Assembly: GCF_032814565.1 (NCBI RefSeq)
Contig: NZ_CP136521.1
Location: 2,762,501 to 2,826,500 of the forward strand
Origin: Hwangdonia lutea
Lineage (GTDB): Bacteria; Bacteroidota; Bacteroidia; Flavobacteriales; Flavobacteriaceae
DNA length: 64,000 bases
Direction: 5' to 3'
Positions 26,056 to 35,598 of the stretch are shown here, piece after piece (the stretch's first letter is position 1; every line of letters starts with the position of its first letter). Made by a program: the position numbers and the translations under genes. The notes under the pieces were generated by a model. That model was given only the letters and a program-made list of their open reading frames with translations. It searched no databases and was not told the DNA's origin.

Positions 26056-28458
26056 TTAAGAATTAATAAATATTTTAATGGCTTTCTCCATATTTTGGTG
26101 TTCTTCAAAATGTTTCATAATGTCTTCGTTTTCTTTGCCATCCGTGAGGTAAGCAGCAAAGACTTCGGGCGGTACTTCCAATCGGAAAATGTTGCTTTCC
26201 TTTCCGATTTTGATGAACATTTCGGTATATTTTCGTGTTCCTGTAAGGTTGTTACGAATGGATTTTAACTGGTTTAAATCGTGACTGGTAAGGTTGAGCC
26301 TGTTTTTTAATTCGGCATAGCCTTTTTCATTACGAAGGCTGTAAATTACTTGGGTGTTTTCAAGAATACTCGCCGATGTGGAATTGTTGGGCAATTGGTT
26401 AATGGATTGCAGTATAATCCCAATCGCTCCATTTTGTTTTCTAATGGCTTGATAATAGAATTCTACACTTTCGAGTACATTTCCAAATTTGAGCTGTTTG
26501 GCAAACTCGTCGAATAGGATGATTCCCCTCTCGGCTTTATTTCTCCAAATGGTTCTTTGAATGGCAGATTTAATCAGCTTCAACATTACGGAAAGGATTT
26601 CCTTATTGTCCTTTACTTCATCAAGTTCAAAAACAATCAGTCTTTTATCCTCAATTTTATAGGTCTGGTCTTCACTTACATTGAACAGGAAGCTGTACAA
26701 GCCATCATCCACATATTCAGAGAGAATGTGCAGAAAATCGTAGATGTTGAAATGTTGCTCTTGAATATGTAGTTCTTCTAAAAAGGTGTCTTTTTTTGTA
26801 TCAACGAACTGGTATAAATTTTCCAAAGAATGTGTACCACCCACATTTTGTAGATAGTAGTACCGAAGTACTTTTTTGACCGCCACTTCTTCAGCTTTAG
26901 TCGTTGCTTTGCCCGAAGCCAAGAGCTCTAAAAGGAAGATTGCCAAATCTTCCAATCGCTCTGGTGTCAAATCATTGACATCAGAGATATAGAATGGATT
27001 GATACCCAAATTTTTTCCCTGTTCATAGCGAAGGATGATATGGTCGTCTGGATAGAGCTTGGCAAATTTTGAATATGAACCACCTAAATCAATAATGACC
27101 AATCGAACATTTTGTTCAAAATATTGGCGTAGAATATTGTTTGCCAAAAAAGATTTTCCCTCTCCAGTAGGTGCGAAAATGGCAAAGTTCCTTGCCTTGA
27201 TGCGTTTCTTCTTTTCATCCCAGACATCTTTAAGTACAGGAATGTTATGTTGTCTGTCATTAAAGATGACACCTGTGGCATCTGACTGATAGTTGGTATT
27301 GTTAATGTACAGGCAAAGAGCGTGTTTTAAATCGGTTACGTATAAATCCTCATTAGAAAAATTGGAAGTAAAACAGCAATATGAGTTTAAGAAATATTGC
27401 TTGCGTTCTTCGCCTTTTGGATAATAAGGCACTATATCCAATTCTTTGAATTCGGTTTTTATTTTGGAAGCAATTCTTTCTAATTGTGCTTCATCTTTAT
27501 CCCAGAATATAATATTTAGATGACCCCTAATAATTCTTGAACTATCGTCCTCATTGATTTTGGTAACAATGTCTTCAATCTTCTTTAAGATGACTTTGTT
27601 CTGTGTTCCAAAATTGGAACTCTTTTTGAGTTCTTCAATTTTCTTGTCCAACAGCTTTCGCCATTTGTGCTTATCATCCAAATAAATGATTTGGTTGACA
27701 ATATGATTTTCATTGAGATTCAACCCTAATCCGTCAATAAATCCTTGGTGGAATACAAAGTCGTCCGAAGTAAATTTATCATTGGTCTTGCTACTCTGAA
27801 CCACATCGCCATAACACAATTCGCTATTGATGGCCAGCACATCAAAATGATGGTCGCCAATTTCAATATTCGCTTTTTTCAATAGAATGTCGGTATCAAA
27901 TCCTTCGTTGAATCCATTAAAATAAGCATTGGTCAATGACAAGACTTTATCGATACCCAAAGGTATCAATGACACTTTCCGGCTGTTATTTACAAAGGAA
28001 ACGGCATCGTTAACAGAAGCAATAAATTCCTGAACGTTATGGTCCATTTGCTTATGAATACCCTTTTCGACCTTGCGGAATGGGTTGGTAAACTTCGGTG
28101 CGTTCAAAGCTTTGTTGTGCGGAAGTATAAAGAATAGGTAAGAAGAATGTTTAATGAATTCCCGACCTTTAAAATAATCGTGTGTGGCACGTTGCAAAAA
28201 GCTTTTGTTCGGAAGTTCTTCCGCCAAATATTCAGCTTTCTGATAGATGTCCTGTTTGTGGATAACCGTGGCAATAGGCAATGATTTAAACGCTTGAAAC
28301 CACGAACCGTGAATATCCTCAAAATCTTTTTCCGCGAGGGAATAGATTTCAGGATTGTCCACTTGATAGCCCAATACCACATTGCCGTTATTAGCGAACA
28401 CGATATGGTCTTGAATATCCAAAATAGGATGATATGCCGATAGGTTAATTTTCTTCAT
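26056..28458 (-). CDS. traG: Conjugative transposon ATPase TraG (VirB4-like)
   Basis: An 800-residue cytoplasmic ATPase that powers assembly of the mating channel. The N-terminal VirB4 domain begins LSAYHPILDIQDHIVFANNG. The ATPase half holds Walker A in FAPTGEGKSFLANNILRQY (near residue 430) and Walker B in RGIILFDEFAKQL, followed by the Q-rich motif GIILQSINQLPNN. These are typical of Bacteroidota TraG. It overlaps traF by 14 bp. This is the gene most often used to recognise this T4SS type. Confidence 0.95.
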   Translation of the reverse strand: MKKINLSAYHPILDIQDHIVFANNGNVVLGYQVDNPEIYSLAEKDFEDIHGSWFQAFKSLPIATVIHKQDIYQKAEYLAEELPNKSFLQRATHDYFKGREFIKHSSYLFFILPHNKALNAPKFTNPFRKVEKGIHKQMDHNVQEFIASVNDAVSFVNNSRKVSLIPLGIDKVLSLTNAYFNGFNEGFDTDILLKKANIEIGDHHFDVLAINSELCYGDVVQSSKTNDKFTSDDFVFHQGFIDGLGLNLNENHIVNQIIYLDDKHKWRKLLDKKIEELKKSSNFGTQNKVILKKIEDIVTKINEDDSSRIIRGHLNIIFWDKDEAQLERIASKIKTEFKELDIVPYYPKGEERKQYFLNSYCCFTSNFSNEDLYVTDLKHALCLYINNTNYQSDATGVIFNDRQHNIPVLKDVWDEKKKRIKARNFAIFAPTGEGKSFLANNILRQYFEQNVRLVIIDLGGSYSKFAKLYPDDHIILRYEQGKNLGINPFYISDVNDLTPERLEDLAIFLLELLASGKATTKAEEVAVKKVLRYYYLQNVGGTHSLENLYQFVDTKKDTFLEELHIQEQHFNIYDFLHILSEYVDDGLYSFLFNVSEDQTYKIEDKRLIVFELDEVKDNKEILSVMLKLIKSAIQRTIWRNKAERGIILFDEFAKQLKFGNVLESVEFYYQAIRKQNGAIGIILQSINQLPNNSTSASILENTQVIYSLRNEKGYAELKNRLNLTSHDLNQLKSIRNNLTGTRKYTEMFIKIGKESNIFRLEVPPEVFAAYLTDGKENEDIMKHFEEHQNMEKAIKIFINS

Positions 28459-28729
28459 AGTACAGACGACTTCCTTTTTTGTTACTAATTGTTTGTGGGA
28501 ATACCTTTTTGATGTGCATCAATGCAGGGTTTTTGGTAATGTGAGTCAATACGATATACAGTGCACCGTTCAATAGAAATACTGAAATGATAACAGTAAA
28601 GCTGAACGAAAAGATGATGAACAGCAATGAACCGATAACAACGGTCATCATTAAAGCGAACAATGATATGGGCAGACCCATAATCACGGCTCGCTTGCGT
28701 ATGTTTTTATAGACCTCGAATCGTTTCAT
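28445..28729 (-). CDS. traF: Conjugative transposon protein TraF (VirB3-like, DUF4133)
   Basis: A 94-residue protein with two adjacent hydrophobic segments (GLPISLFALMMTVVIGSLLF and VIISVFLLNGALYIVLTHI) and a basic start (FEVYKNIRKRAVIMGLP). This is the expected size and topology for DUF4133/TraF, which sits next to the VirB4-like ATPase like VirB3. It overlaps traG and shares one base with the traE stop. Confidence 0.88.
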   Translation of the reverse strand: MKRFEVYKNIRKRAVIMGLPISLFALMMTVVIGSLLFIIFSFSFTVIISVFLLNGALYIVLTHITKNPALMHIKKVFPQTISNKKGSRLYYEEN

Positions 28730-29022
28730 TACACTACGATGCTAATGAGGTACGTAAAGATGCCCACGACTGCTCCCGCAATCAATACAAAGACCAGTAC
28801 GCGGGTAATCCCTTTTTTTAAATCGGCATTTTCGCCAAAGAAATGTCCAGCATTAAATAGGAATCCAATTAAAAAGATAACGCCCAAAATAATGGGGAAA
28901 ATGGTTCGGATAGTATCAGAAACATCGTTTACGGAATCTTCGATACCTCCAATTTGTGCAAAAGTTGTACTTGAAATAAGTAATGATAAGATGGTTACAT
29001 AATGTGATTTTTTCATAATCAA
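28729..29022 (-). CDS. traE: Conjugative transposon protein TraE (VirB2-like, DUF4134)
   Basis: A 97-residue protein with a signal peptide (SHYVTILSLLISSTTFAQIG) and two further hydrophobic helices (FPIILGVIFLIGFLFNAGHF and VLVFVLIAGAVVGIFTYLI). These match the small pilin-like TraE/DUF4134 family. It is the first gene of the tra operon. About 150 bp separate it from the divergent amidase gene, and this gap should carry the operon promoter. Confidence 0.9.
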   Translation of the reverse strand: MIMKKSHYVTILSLLISSTTFAQIGGIEDSVNDVSDTIRTIFPIILGVIFLIGFLFNAGHFFGENADLKKGITRVLVFVLIAGAVVGIFTYLISIVV

Positions 29023-29170
29023 AGTGATTTAGATTTTACGTCAATTTTGATATTTGAAAAATAGTGTATATTGCAATACAAAGAACTGATAATCAGTAAA
29101 TTGTGAATAAAATAAGTTTTGATGTCAATTGTTTTTATTTGATGCGAATTGGTATCAAATTTTATGAAAA

Positions 29171-29848
29171 TTGAAAAGTGCGATGTTGATAACTCTAAAA
29201 TTTTGGAAGTGGGTAACGCCCAAAAACGTCAGTTTTGTGATTTTGATGCTACAATTCTGTGTGATTTTCGGTCAACAAAAAGTCATTATCATCGACCCTG
29301 GACACGGTGGAAAAGATACTGGTGCAATCGGTACAAATAGTATTCAAGAAAAGGATGTATCGTTAAGTATTGCCAAAGAGATTATAAGGCTAAATGAAAC
29401 CCTCTTAAATAACGAGTTTGATATGTATTCGACCAGATATATGGACACTTTAATTTCTTTATCCGATAGAAGTCGATTAGCTGAAAGCTTAAAGGCTGAT
29501 GTGTTTGTATCGTTACATTGCAATGCCTCTAACACATCGGCAAAAGGAATGGACATTTACGTGCATAATACCAACGATGAAGAAGTACTTATAAAGAAAT
29601 CTATCGGAATGGGATTGTCCATTTTGGAAGAAAGCACTCTGAAATTGGACTTTAAAAAACGAGCAGTTCGATTCGCAAATTTTCAAGTGCTACGTGAAAA
29701 TATCGAAATTCGCCCTGCTATACTCATCGAAATGGGCTTTATTTCGAGCACCGATGAAGCAGATTATTTTTTAAAGCCCAAAAATATAAGAGCAATGGCA
29801 TTGGCCATTTTAATGGGATTGTATAACTATTTAAATGTTGGGTTATGA
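29171..29848 (+). CDS. N-acetylmuramoyl-L-alanine amidase (Amidase_3)
   Basis: A 225-residue zinc amidase that cuts the peptide from peptidoglycan. Zinc and catalytic residues are visible: IIDPGHGGKDTGAIG (first His), the Glu in QEKDVSLSIAKEI, VSLHCNAS (second His) and ILIEMGFISS (catalytic Glu). The first ~35 residues are hydrophobic (VSFVILMLQFCVIFGQQ) and look like a signal peptide, although the exact start among several Met codons is uncertain. It is divergent from the tra operon, and a role in opening the wall for the mating channel is likely. No other wall hydrolase is in the element. Confidence 0.92.
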   Translation: MKSAMLITLKFWKWVTPKNVSFVILMLQFCVIFGQQKVIIIDPGHGGKDTGAIGTNSIQEKDVSLSIAKEIIRLNETLLNNEFDMYSTRYMDTLISLSDRSRLAESLKADVFVSLHCNASNTSAKGMDIYVHNTNDEEVLIKKSIGMGLSILEESTLKLDFKKRAVRFANFQVLRENIEIRPAILIEMGFISSTDEADYFLKPKNIRAMALAILMGLYNYLNVGL

Positions 29849-29940
29849 AGGAAATATTTATGGAAATTGTAAAAAGCATTAGAAAGATTATTATAACTAT
29901 CTTCAAAGAGATAATTAAAACTAAAAATCCTCAATCCTAA
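29845..29940 (+). CDS. Possible 31-residue peptide coupled to the amidase
   Basis: An ATG overlaps the amidase stop (ATGA at 29845-29848) and opens a 31-codon frame ending in TAA at 29938. The peptide (MKEIFMEIVKSIRKIII, TIFKEIIKTKNPQS) is amphipathic and basic, like a membrane-active or membrane-anchoring helix. The last 20 bp overlap the 3' end of the convergent nuclease-like gene. Coupling by ATGA suggests translation, but such a short frame could arise by chance. Confidence 0.35.
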   Translation: MKEIFMEIVKSIRKIIITIFKEIIKTKNPQS

Positions 29941-31630
29941 ATTTTAGTTTTTTGTCAAAATATAACTTGTCAAAATAATTTTGTAGGGTTGGGTCAGTAA
30001 AAACAACATATTCACTTTCACATATTTCTTTGAAGTTCTTTGGGTCTTTTAGGAACATAGCACATACATCCAATTCATCATTGGTTATTAATCTTCCGTG
30101 TAGTAATTCTCTATGCTCCAAAAAGTTAAAAATCTTTCTGGATGGATTACTGAAACTATTGTAAAGCACTTTCAAAAAAGTTTCTAAATCATCGACATAT
30201 ATTGACCAAGGGTAAGGGTCTTCATTATTTTTCCTTTTAAGCATTAATCCTAAATCGGTTTGTATGGAAGCAAATCTTTCTGAAGTAACTACAATGCAAA
30301 AAATCTCGTGAATTTCATTCGTGATAATTACCTCCGATTTATTTTTCAAGCTAACAATAACCTTTTCATTGTTTAACAATTCCTGTTCAACCTGATAGCA
30401 TTGGTCATAACCTTTTTGAATACAGTCGTTAAAGTCAGATTTAATTCTTTGGTATGCTTGTTCCGTAACCCTTCGTGGTTCTCTATATCTTGAAGCCTTA
30501 CATTCAATGATATAGGCGTTATTATCCACAAGGATTAATATATCTTTTTCTTCTGGCTCGTTGTTTATGTAATAGTTGGTGAAAATTTTAATCCTTTTTG
30601 ATTTTTTGAAGAATTTTTTAAATATATCCAAAGTATGGCTTTCCAAAACAACTTTTCCTCTACGGAAATTTACTTGTTCTTTTTCCTTTTTTGTTTGAGT
30701 AAGCGTGGTATAAAGTAAATCATATAGAGCTGAAGGCAATTGTTTTTGATATACGTTTAAATACTGATTATCACTAATTCTTATAATCGGTTTATTTTCT
30801 AAAGGATTTTGTTGGGAATAAAATAAATTACTATGATTATCTTTAATATCAATTGAAAATAAGCCACAGAAAATATCAATATGTTTTTCTTCAAAAGAGA
30901 GGTGAAAATCTTGTTTGGCAAAAAGTAAACATTGGTGGGGTTTCTCAAAAAAATTCAAAAAACTTTCTTGGGTCTCATTCGAAAGTTCTAACAGCTTATC
31001 TGTAAACTCATTCTCTGCTAATAATCCATTTGCAGATTGTCGAGCCAGTTTGTCAAAGCCTTTGTCTAAAATAAATGACTTTGAATTTATTGACTTTGCA
31101 CGATAAATTAATTCAGAATGATTGCATAAATTAATTAAGGTTTTTAAATCGATTTCTAATCTTTCCTGTATTTTATCTTGATAAGGTTTAAACATCCTAA
31201 TAACCTTATTTACCTCTTGTTCTCTATAATTTAATATTCCGTTTTGAAAGTAATTTTTGAATGCTAATTCGTGAACAAGTAATTTTTGTCTTTTATCAGA
31301 AATCTCATCAAATTCATTTCCCTCATAATTTTCTGATAAATAGAAACTAACTATCTCTAAAAGAATGTCAGCAACTTGCTGAAGTACTAAATCATTTTTT
31401 TCTGAATAATGAAGTTCTTCCTTGCCTGCCAATGGTGTAGAGAGTCTTAACATTATCAGATATAAAGAATCTTTTAATTTTGACTTGAATTTTTTTGAAA
31501 ATCCAATATTGCTTCTTTCTGGATGGTGTCTAATAAAATCAGCAAAAAAACATACAAAGCTCTCTTTTGTATAACGAGAGATTATTTTTTGAATTTCTAA
31601 TGATTTTTTCTCTAAATCTATTTTCTTCAT
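29921..31630 (-). CDS. Uncharacterized protein with PD-(D/E)xK nuclease-like motif
   Basis: A 569-residue protein I do not recognise as a named family. The N-terminal ~300 residues are helical (KKSLEIQKIISRYTKESF start). Around residues 325-380 a restriction-endonuclease-like core is visible: an upstream Glu (E330 in KVVLESHTLD), then D363 in EEKDILILVDN and E376-C-K378 in YIIECKASR. These fit the E...D...ExK active site of the PD-(D/E)xK superfamily, close in layout to NERD-type domains. Third gene of a minus-strand operon after an OLD nuclease and a UvrD helicase, with a 60 bp gap. It may be the effector or an accessory nuclease of a defence system. The active-site reading is my inference. 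Confidence 0.6.
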   Translation of the reverse strand: MKKIDLEKKSLEIQKIISRYTKESFVCFFADFIRHHPERSNIGFSKKFKSKLKDSLYLIMLRLSTPLAGKEELHYSEKNDLVLQQVADILLEIVSFYLSENYEGNEFDEISDKRQKLLVHELAFKNYFQNGILNYREQEVNKVIRMFKPYQDKIQERLEIDLKTLINLCNHSELIYRAKSINSKSFILDKGFDKLARQSANGLLAENEFTDKLLELSNETQESFLNFFEKPHQCLLFAKQDFHLSFEEKHIDIFCGLFSIDIKDNHSNLFYSQQNPLENKPIIRISDNQYLNVYQKQLPSALYDLLYTTLTQTKKEKEQVNFRRGKVVLESHTLDIFKKFFKKSKRIKIFTNYYINNEPEEKDILILVDNNAYIIECKASRYREPRRVTEQAYQRIKSDFNDCIQKGYDQCYQVEQELLNNEKVIVSLKNKSEVIITNEIHEIFCIVVTSERFASIQTDLGLMLKRKNNEDPYPWSIYVDDLETFLKVLYNSFSNPSRKIFNFLEHRELLHGRLITNDELDVCAMFLKDPKNFKEICESEYVVFTDPTLQNYFDKLYFDKKLKFRIEDF

Positions 31631-31690
31631 TTTATCCTAAAAACACTATCCTTAATTTTTCAAATCGTTACAAATGGATTACAACATTTT

Positions 31691-33466
31691 TTATATTTCA
31701 TCAAATTCAAAATTAAGATTTTGCAATTCTGGGGTAATCTCTAACGGGTTTCCTTTTTTGGTTTGTCTGCCAGTTTCTGATATCAAGTGTAAATTGGTTT
31801 TGGCTCTTGAACAGATAACATAAAGTAGTTTTTTTGAAGCGGCAACAGGGTCTCCAGTAAAAATGTCATTCCAATGTGGGATATACCCATTTAGCAAACC
31901 ATAAGCAATAACGGTTTCAAATTCTTCTCCTTTAACACCAACGCAAGTATTGATGACGACGCCTGACATTTCTCTATAAAAACTCATAAATGATGCTATG
32001 TCACTTGGAACTTGAAACGTTGGGTCTTCAAGACGGCTCTTTATTACATCGAAAAAGGTCTTCCTATTTATAAGAAGTTGTGCGTAAATAGTTTGGTCAA
32101 TCCCAACAGCCTCTAAAAACTGGTCAAAACAATCATTAAGATAATCGATACCTTCAGTTTCATTGGATGTTATCGAGTTAATCAATTTCAATACATTTCG
32201 CTCTGTTTGATATTGTTCGCTGAATTCAGTATTGGTATGTTCTTTAAAGTTTTCAATTACTTCAGAACACCATTTGTATCGCAATGAATATATTTTTGGT
32301 TGTGGCTGCGTTAAGAACAACCTCGATAACTTATACCAAATGTTATTTCGATTTTTTGACATTGGTGCTAAACCTGAAGCATCAAAATTTACATCTGGTA
32401 GTTTAGCTCTCAACTGTTTTGTGATAGTAGTTATTAACCACCATTGCGGAACCAATACGCATATTTCATCTTCTGGAATTCCATTATCTAAACTATGCTC
32501 TATAAGTCGTCCAATTTCATCTACTAAATATCCTTTGTCAATGGTGTTATTGTACGTTATTATACTATCAACGTCTTTATTAGTACCAATAGCTTCAATT
32601 TTAATTGGGTTTGTCTGGAATATAGAGTAAAAGTCGATAATTCTTTGTGTGGACCTATAATTTCCAGAAAGCGTAAGTTGCTCAATAGGTAAAGTGTTTA
32701 ACTCTTCCTGTATTTCTTCCAAACTTTTGGCAATGCCACCCAAAGATGCATAAATTGCTTGGTCTGTATCTCCTACTAAAAATAGATTTGAGCTACCTTC
32801 CCCAGTTGTTACAATCGACGAAATAATTGCGTAAAGCAAATCTTGCGTGTCTTGATATTCATCAACACATATAAGGCTAAAAATGTTCGATAACGTTTTT
32901 TTTATTTTAGGATGCTTGGTTAAGAGTTTGTATGAATAGTATAGTAGAAGCTCAAAATCAATTAACTTCTCTGTTTGTAGCCTTTCGTGATAATCCTTAA
33001 GGACTCTTTTTTGAATTGTTTTTGGTTCGGCAAATGTGCCGTCCCTATTGAATCTGAAATTAATCGGGTCAATAGGTTTTAACTTATGCTTTTCTTTAAG
33101 TTCACTTATGATATCCGAGGCATAAGTTTCATCGGCAATTAAATAGCCGTTTTCAAGTTCAGGTAAATAACAGGAATAGGGTTTTATAATCCATTCGAGA
33201 CAAAATGAATGCAAAGTGCCAGACCAAACCCGATTACTATTAATTCCCATTGCGTTTAATCTGCGATATATTTCTTCGGAAGCCCTTACGGTAAAAGTTA
33301 GAGCGACAATCCTTTGTTTACTGTTTACATCAATATTTTTTAGAGCATAAGCGAGTTTATGAATAATCACTCGTGTTTTTCCACTTCCTGGGCAAGCTGT
33401 AAGAAGTACATTTCCATCTTTAACAACGGCATCTTTTTGTTGGTCGCTTAAAGTATCTAAAATCAT
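31691..33466 (-). CDS. UvrD/PcrA-type superfamily 1 helicase (GajB-like position)
   Basis: A 591-residue SF1A helicase. Motifs in order are Q motif LSDQQKDAV, Walker A TACPGSGKTRV (K30), Ia VALTFTVRASEEI, II LICVDEYQDTQ, III FLVGDTDQAIYAS, IV LSGNYRSTQRI, V NTCVGVKGEEFETVIAYG and VI LLYVICSRAKTNLHL. It is shorter than UvrD or Rep (about 700), as GajB of Gabija (about 500) is. Its start overlaps the OLD gene's stop by 4 bp, so the two are translationally coupled, as gajA-gajB pairs are. It probably unwinds or senses DNA ends for the partner nuclease. Confidence 0.9.
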   Translation of the reverse strand: MILDTLSDQQKDAVVKDGNVLLTACPGSGKTRVIIHKLAYALKNIDVNSKQRIVALTFTVRASEEIYRRLNAMGINSNRVWSGTLHSFCLEWIIKPYSCYLPELENGYLIADETYASDIISELKEKHKLKPIDPINFRFNRDGTFAEPKTIQKRVLKDYHERLQTEKLIDFELLLYYSYKLLTKHPKIKKTLSNIFSLICVDEYQDTQDLLYAIISSIVTTGEGSSNLFLVGDTDQAIYASLGGIAKSLEEIQEELNTLPIEQLTLSGNYRSTQRIIDFYSIFQTNPIKIEAIGTNKDVDSIITYNNTIDKGYLVDEIGRLIEHSLDNGIPEDEICVLVPQWWLITTITKQLRAKLPDVNFDASGLAPMSKNRNNIWYKLSRLFLTQPQPKIYSLRYKWCSEVIENFKEHTNTEFSEQYQTERNVLKLINSITSNETEGIDYLNDCFDQFLEAVGIDQTIYAQLLINRKTFFDVIKSRLEDPTFQVPSDIASFMSFYREMSGVVINTCVGVKGEEFETVIAYGLLNGYIPHWNDIFTGDPVAASKKLLYVICSRAKTNLHLISETGRQTKKGNPLEITPELQNLNFEFDEI

Positions 33467-35577
33467 ATAAACGATAAAAATTTAGTAAATTGGTCATTAG
33501 GAAAGTTGGCTATATAGTCATCAATAACCTGTTGGTCTTCTTTATCCTTAAAACTAATTTTTGTTGCTACATCGTAATAACTATCATTTTTACTACGACT
33601 AATTTTTCGTAACCTGTATTTAGCGGTTTTAGCTTTAGAGGCATTATTTAAATGCGAAGATGCAAAAGCAACGGCTTTCAAAATATATTCAGGAATATAA
33701 GTATTGTAAACTAAATTATCTGCAACAACCAACGCCAGCCAACCTTTGCCTTTTTTATCAGCCAATCGTAAAACTTCTACACCTGCAATCGAAACTGATT
33801 TTTCTTCTAACTTTTTCTTTGAAGAATCAATAGCTGCTTGTTGTTTGAAAATTTCAGGAAGTGATTGTACGTATTCGTGGCTATTCCCATTCAAAAGGAA
33901 ATCAACTTCAAAGGTGTATTTAGAGTAAAAAGGAATCAAGAAGTCGTTTTTGTCACAAAATTTATCCAATTCCTTTTTTCTTTCAGCTCCACTAATTTGC
34001 GATGCCCTACAATGTTTTTCATAAGCAGAATCATCAACTTCATTTGCAGGTAAATTGACAATACTGGCATCCAAGTCAGTTAGTATGGCACAGTTTTTCT
34101 GAATTCTATCCTTATGGAAAAGCCTTGCAACATTTTTAAAACCTGTACTTCCAATGTTTACGAGACTTATCCCAATTTCATCGAGCGAAATTCCAAAGAC
34201 TTTTTTAAACATTTGAGGAATGAGAATCTGTTCTGCATCGCCTTCAACCAAAACAACGCCTTTCGCGAAAAGCAAGTTGCTTCTTATGGCGTCCAAGTAC
34301 CTTTCGGCTCTTGTTATATAATCATCATCAAGATTGTTAGATGGTTGATATACCAAAGTCTGCATATTTCCTCGGCTTAAAATATTTACTGAACTTATTC
34401 GGCTTACAGATGAAATGTGAGTAGAATGCGTTGAAATAATAACCTGTGTTTTATTGGTTTGCACATTATCAAAAAGGGTTTTTTGAATATGCGTATGAAT
34501 ATGTGCTTCTGGTTCTTCTATTAAAAGAAAATTTGCAATTCTATCCGTTCTGATTTTTTCATACTCCAATAGCTTTAGTGATAGGTAAATCATATTTGCA
34601 CCTCCCAAACTCAACTCCCATATTTTACCCATATAACCTTCTTCATCTGGGTCGCCAACCCATAGTTTGAGTGATTGCAGTAGTTTTTCCATATCATTTG
34701 GAAGTTCTGATTTGACATCTATATTAGGGCCGTAAGTAGTACCCACAGCTTCCTTAATACTTTTGTCAATTCCATCTTTCACATCCTTTACTTCTTTGAG
34801 AGAACTAATTTGGTCGTTAAGTTTGTTAACGCTATCAATGATGTCCGTTTGTTTTGAAACTTCAATAGTTTTTTCCTTTCCTCGTAATAAATTAATCAAT
34901 GGATTAGTAGAATAGGAACGTAAGTCGCTTTCGACATCTCGAAGTGCTTTAATGAACGTACAAGAAACCTCGTTGTGCACACTTATTTCCCTCGGCAGAA
35001 ACGTTCCAAAAATCAATTCTTCTTTATCATCTGGGTTTGGGAATTCAACAGCATCAAAATCGCCAACATACTTTTTATAGGTAGTGTCATCACTAAAATC
35101 TCCAGAGCCTCTGCATAAGTAAGACGTTTCATAATCATCAATCGTAAGTTTATCAAAAAAAAGCTGAAGCCCTGCTACACTTTTACCTGCGGTTTGTGAA
35201 TAATCATATAATTCTTTTCTAAACTGATATTTTGGTCTAAAGTACACCGAGTAACTTCCAGTCTTTTTGCTGCCTTCCATATCTCCCGAAGATTGTACTG
35301 CCAGTACCTGTGCTTCTTCACTCGCATCCAGTTCGTCAAAAGTAACCGATAAAATTATCCAATGTCCAGCCCATTTACCCAGACCTCGGTTAAAGTCAGA
35401 CTCATTAAATCTTATATATCTTGGAAGTTTATCATCAATTAAAACTCGTAAAGCAAAAAAGAGATTGGTTTTACCTGAACCGTTTTCTCCTAAAATAGTA
35501 TTTATACCTTTTTTAAAAATGAATTTTGATTTATAGAAATTTCTAAAATTCCTAATGGATAGTGAACTTATATGCAT
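33463..35577 (-). CDS. OLD-family ATP-dependent nuclease (ABC ATPase + TOPRIM; GajA-like)
   Basis: A 704-residue protein from the ATG at 35577. I rejected a 19-residue extension, because the family begins MHISSLSIRNFRNF and the extension reads through a hairpin. The ABC ATPase part has Walker A GENGSGKT (30-37), signature LSLGGAN (322-328), Walker B LLIEEPEAH (351-359) and His384 in STHSTH. The TOPRIM part has E445/E449 in VLVEGDAEQ and D501/D503 in LTDLDAS. About 150 further residues follow. OLD proteins cut DNA in response to phage, and with a UvrD helicase they form Gabija. This one is longer than GajA (about 580). First gene of the three-gene operon. Confidence 0.9.
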   Translation of the reverse strand: MHISSLSIRNFRNFYKSKFIFKKGINTILGENGSGKTNLFFALRVLIDDKLPRYIRFNESDFNRGLGKWAGHWIILSVTFDELDASEEAQVLAVQSSGDMEGSKKTGSYSVYFRPKYQFRKELYDYSQTAGKSVAGLQLFFDKLTIDDYETSYLCRGSGDFSDDTTYKKYVGDFDAVEFPNPDDKEELIFGTFLPREISVHNEVSCTFIKALRDVESDLRSYSTNPLINLLRGKEKTIEVSKQTDIIDSVNKLNDQISSLKEVKDVKDGIDKSIKEAVGTTYGPNIDVKSELPNDMEKLLQSLKLWVGDPDEEGYMGKIWELSLGGANMIYLSLKLLEYEKIRTDRIANFLLIEEPEAHIHTHIQKTLFDNVQTNKTQVIISTHSTHISSVSRISSVNILSRGNMQTLVYQPSNNLDDDYITRAERYLDAIRSNLLFAKGVVLVEGDAEQILIPQMFKKVFGISLDEIGISLVNIGSTGFKNVARLFHKDRIQKNCAILTDLDASIVNLPANEVDDSAYEKHCRASQISGAERKKELDKFCDKNDFLIPFYSKYTFEVDFLLNGNSHEYVQSLPEIFKQQAAIDSSKKKLEEKSVSIAGVEVLRLADKKGKGWLALVVADNLVYNTYIPEYILKAVAFASSHLNNASKAKTAKYRLRKISRSKNDSYYDVATKISFKDKEDQQVIDDYIANFPNDQFTKFLSFI

Positions 35578-35598
35578 AATAATTATTTTGAAACAATA

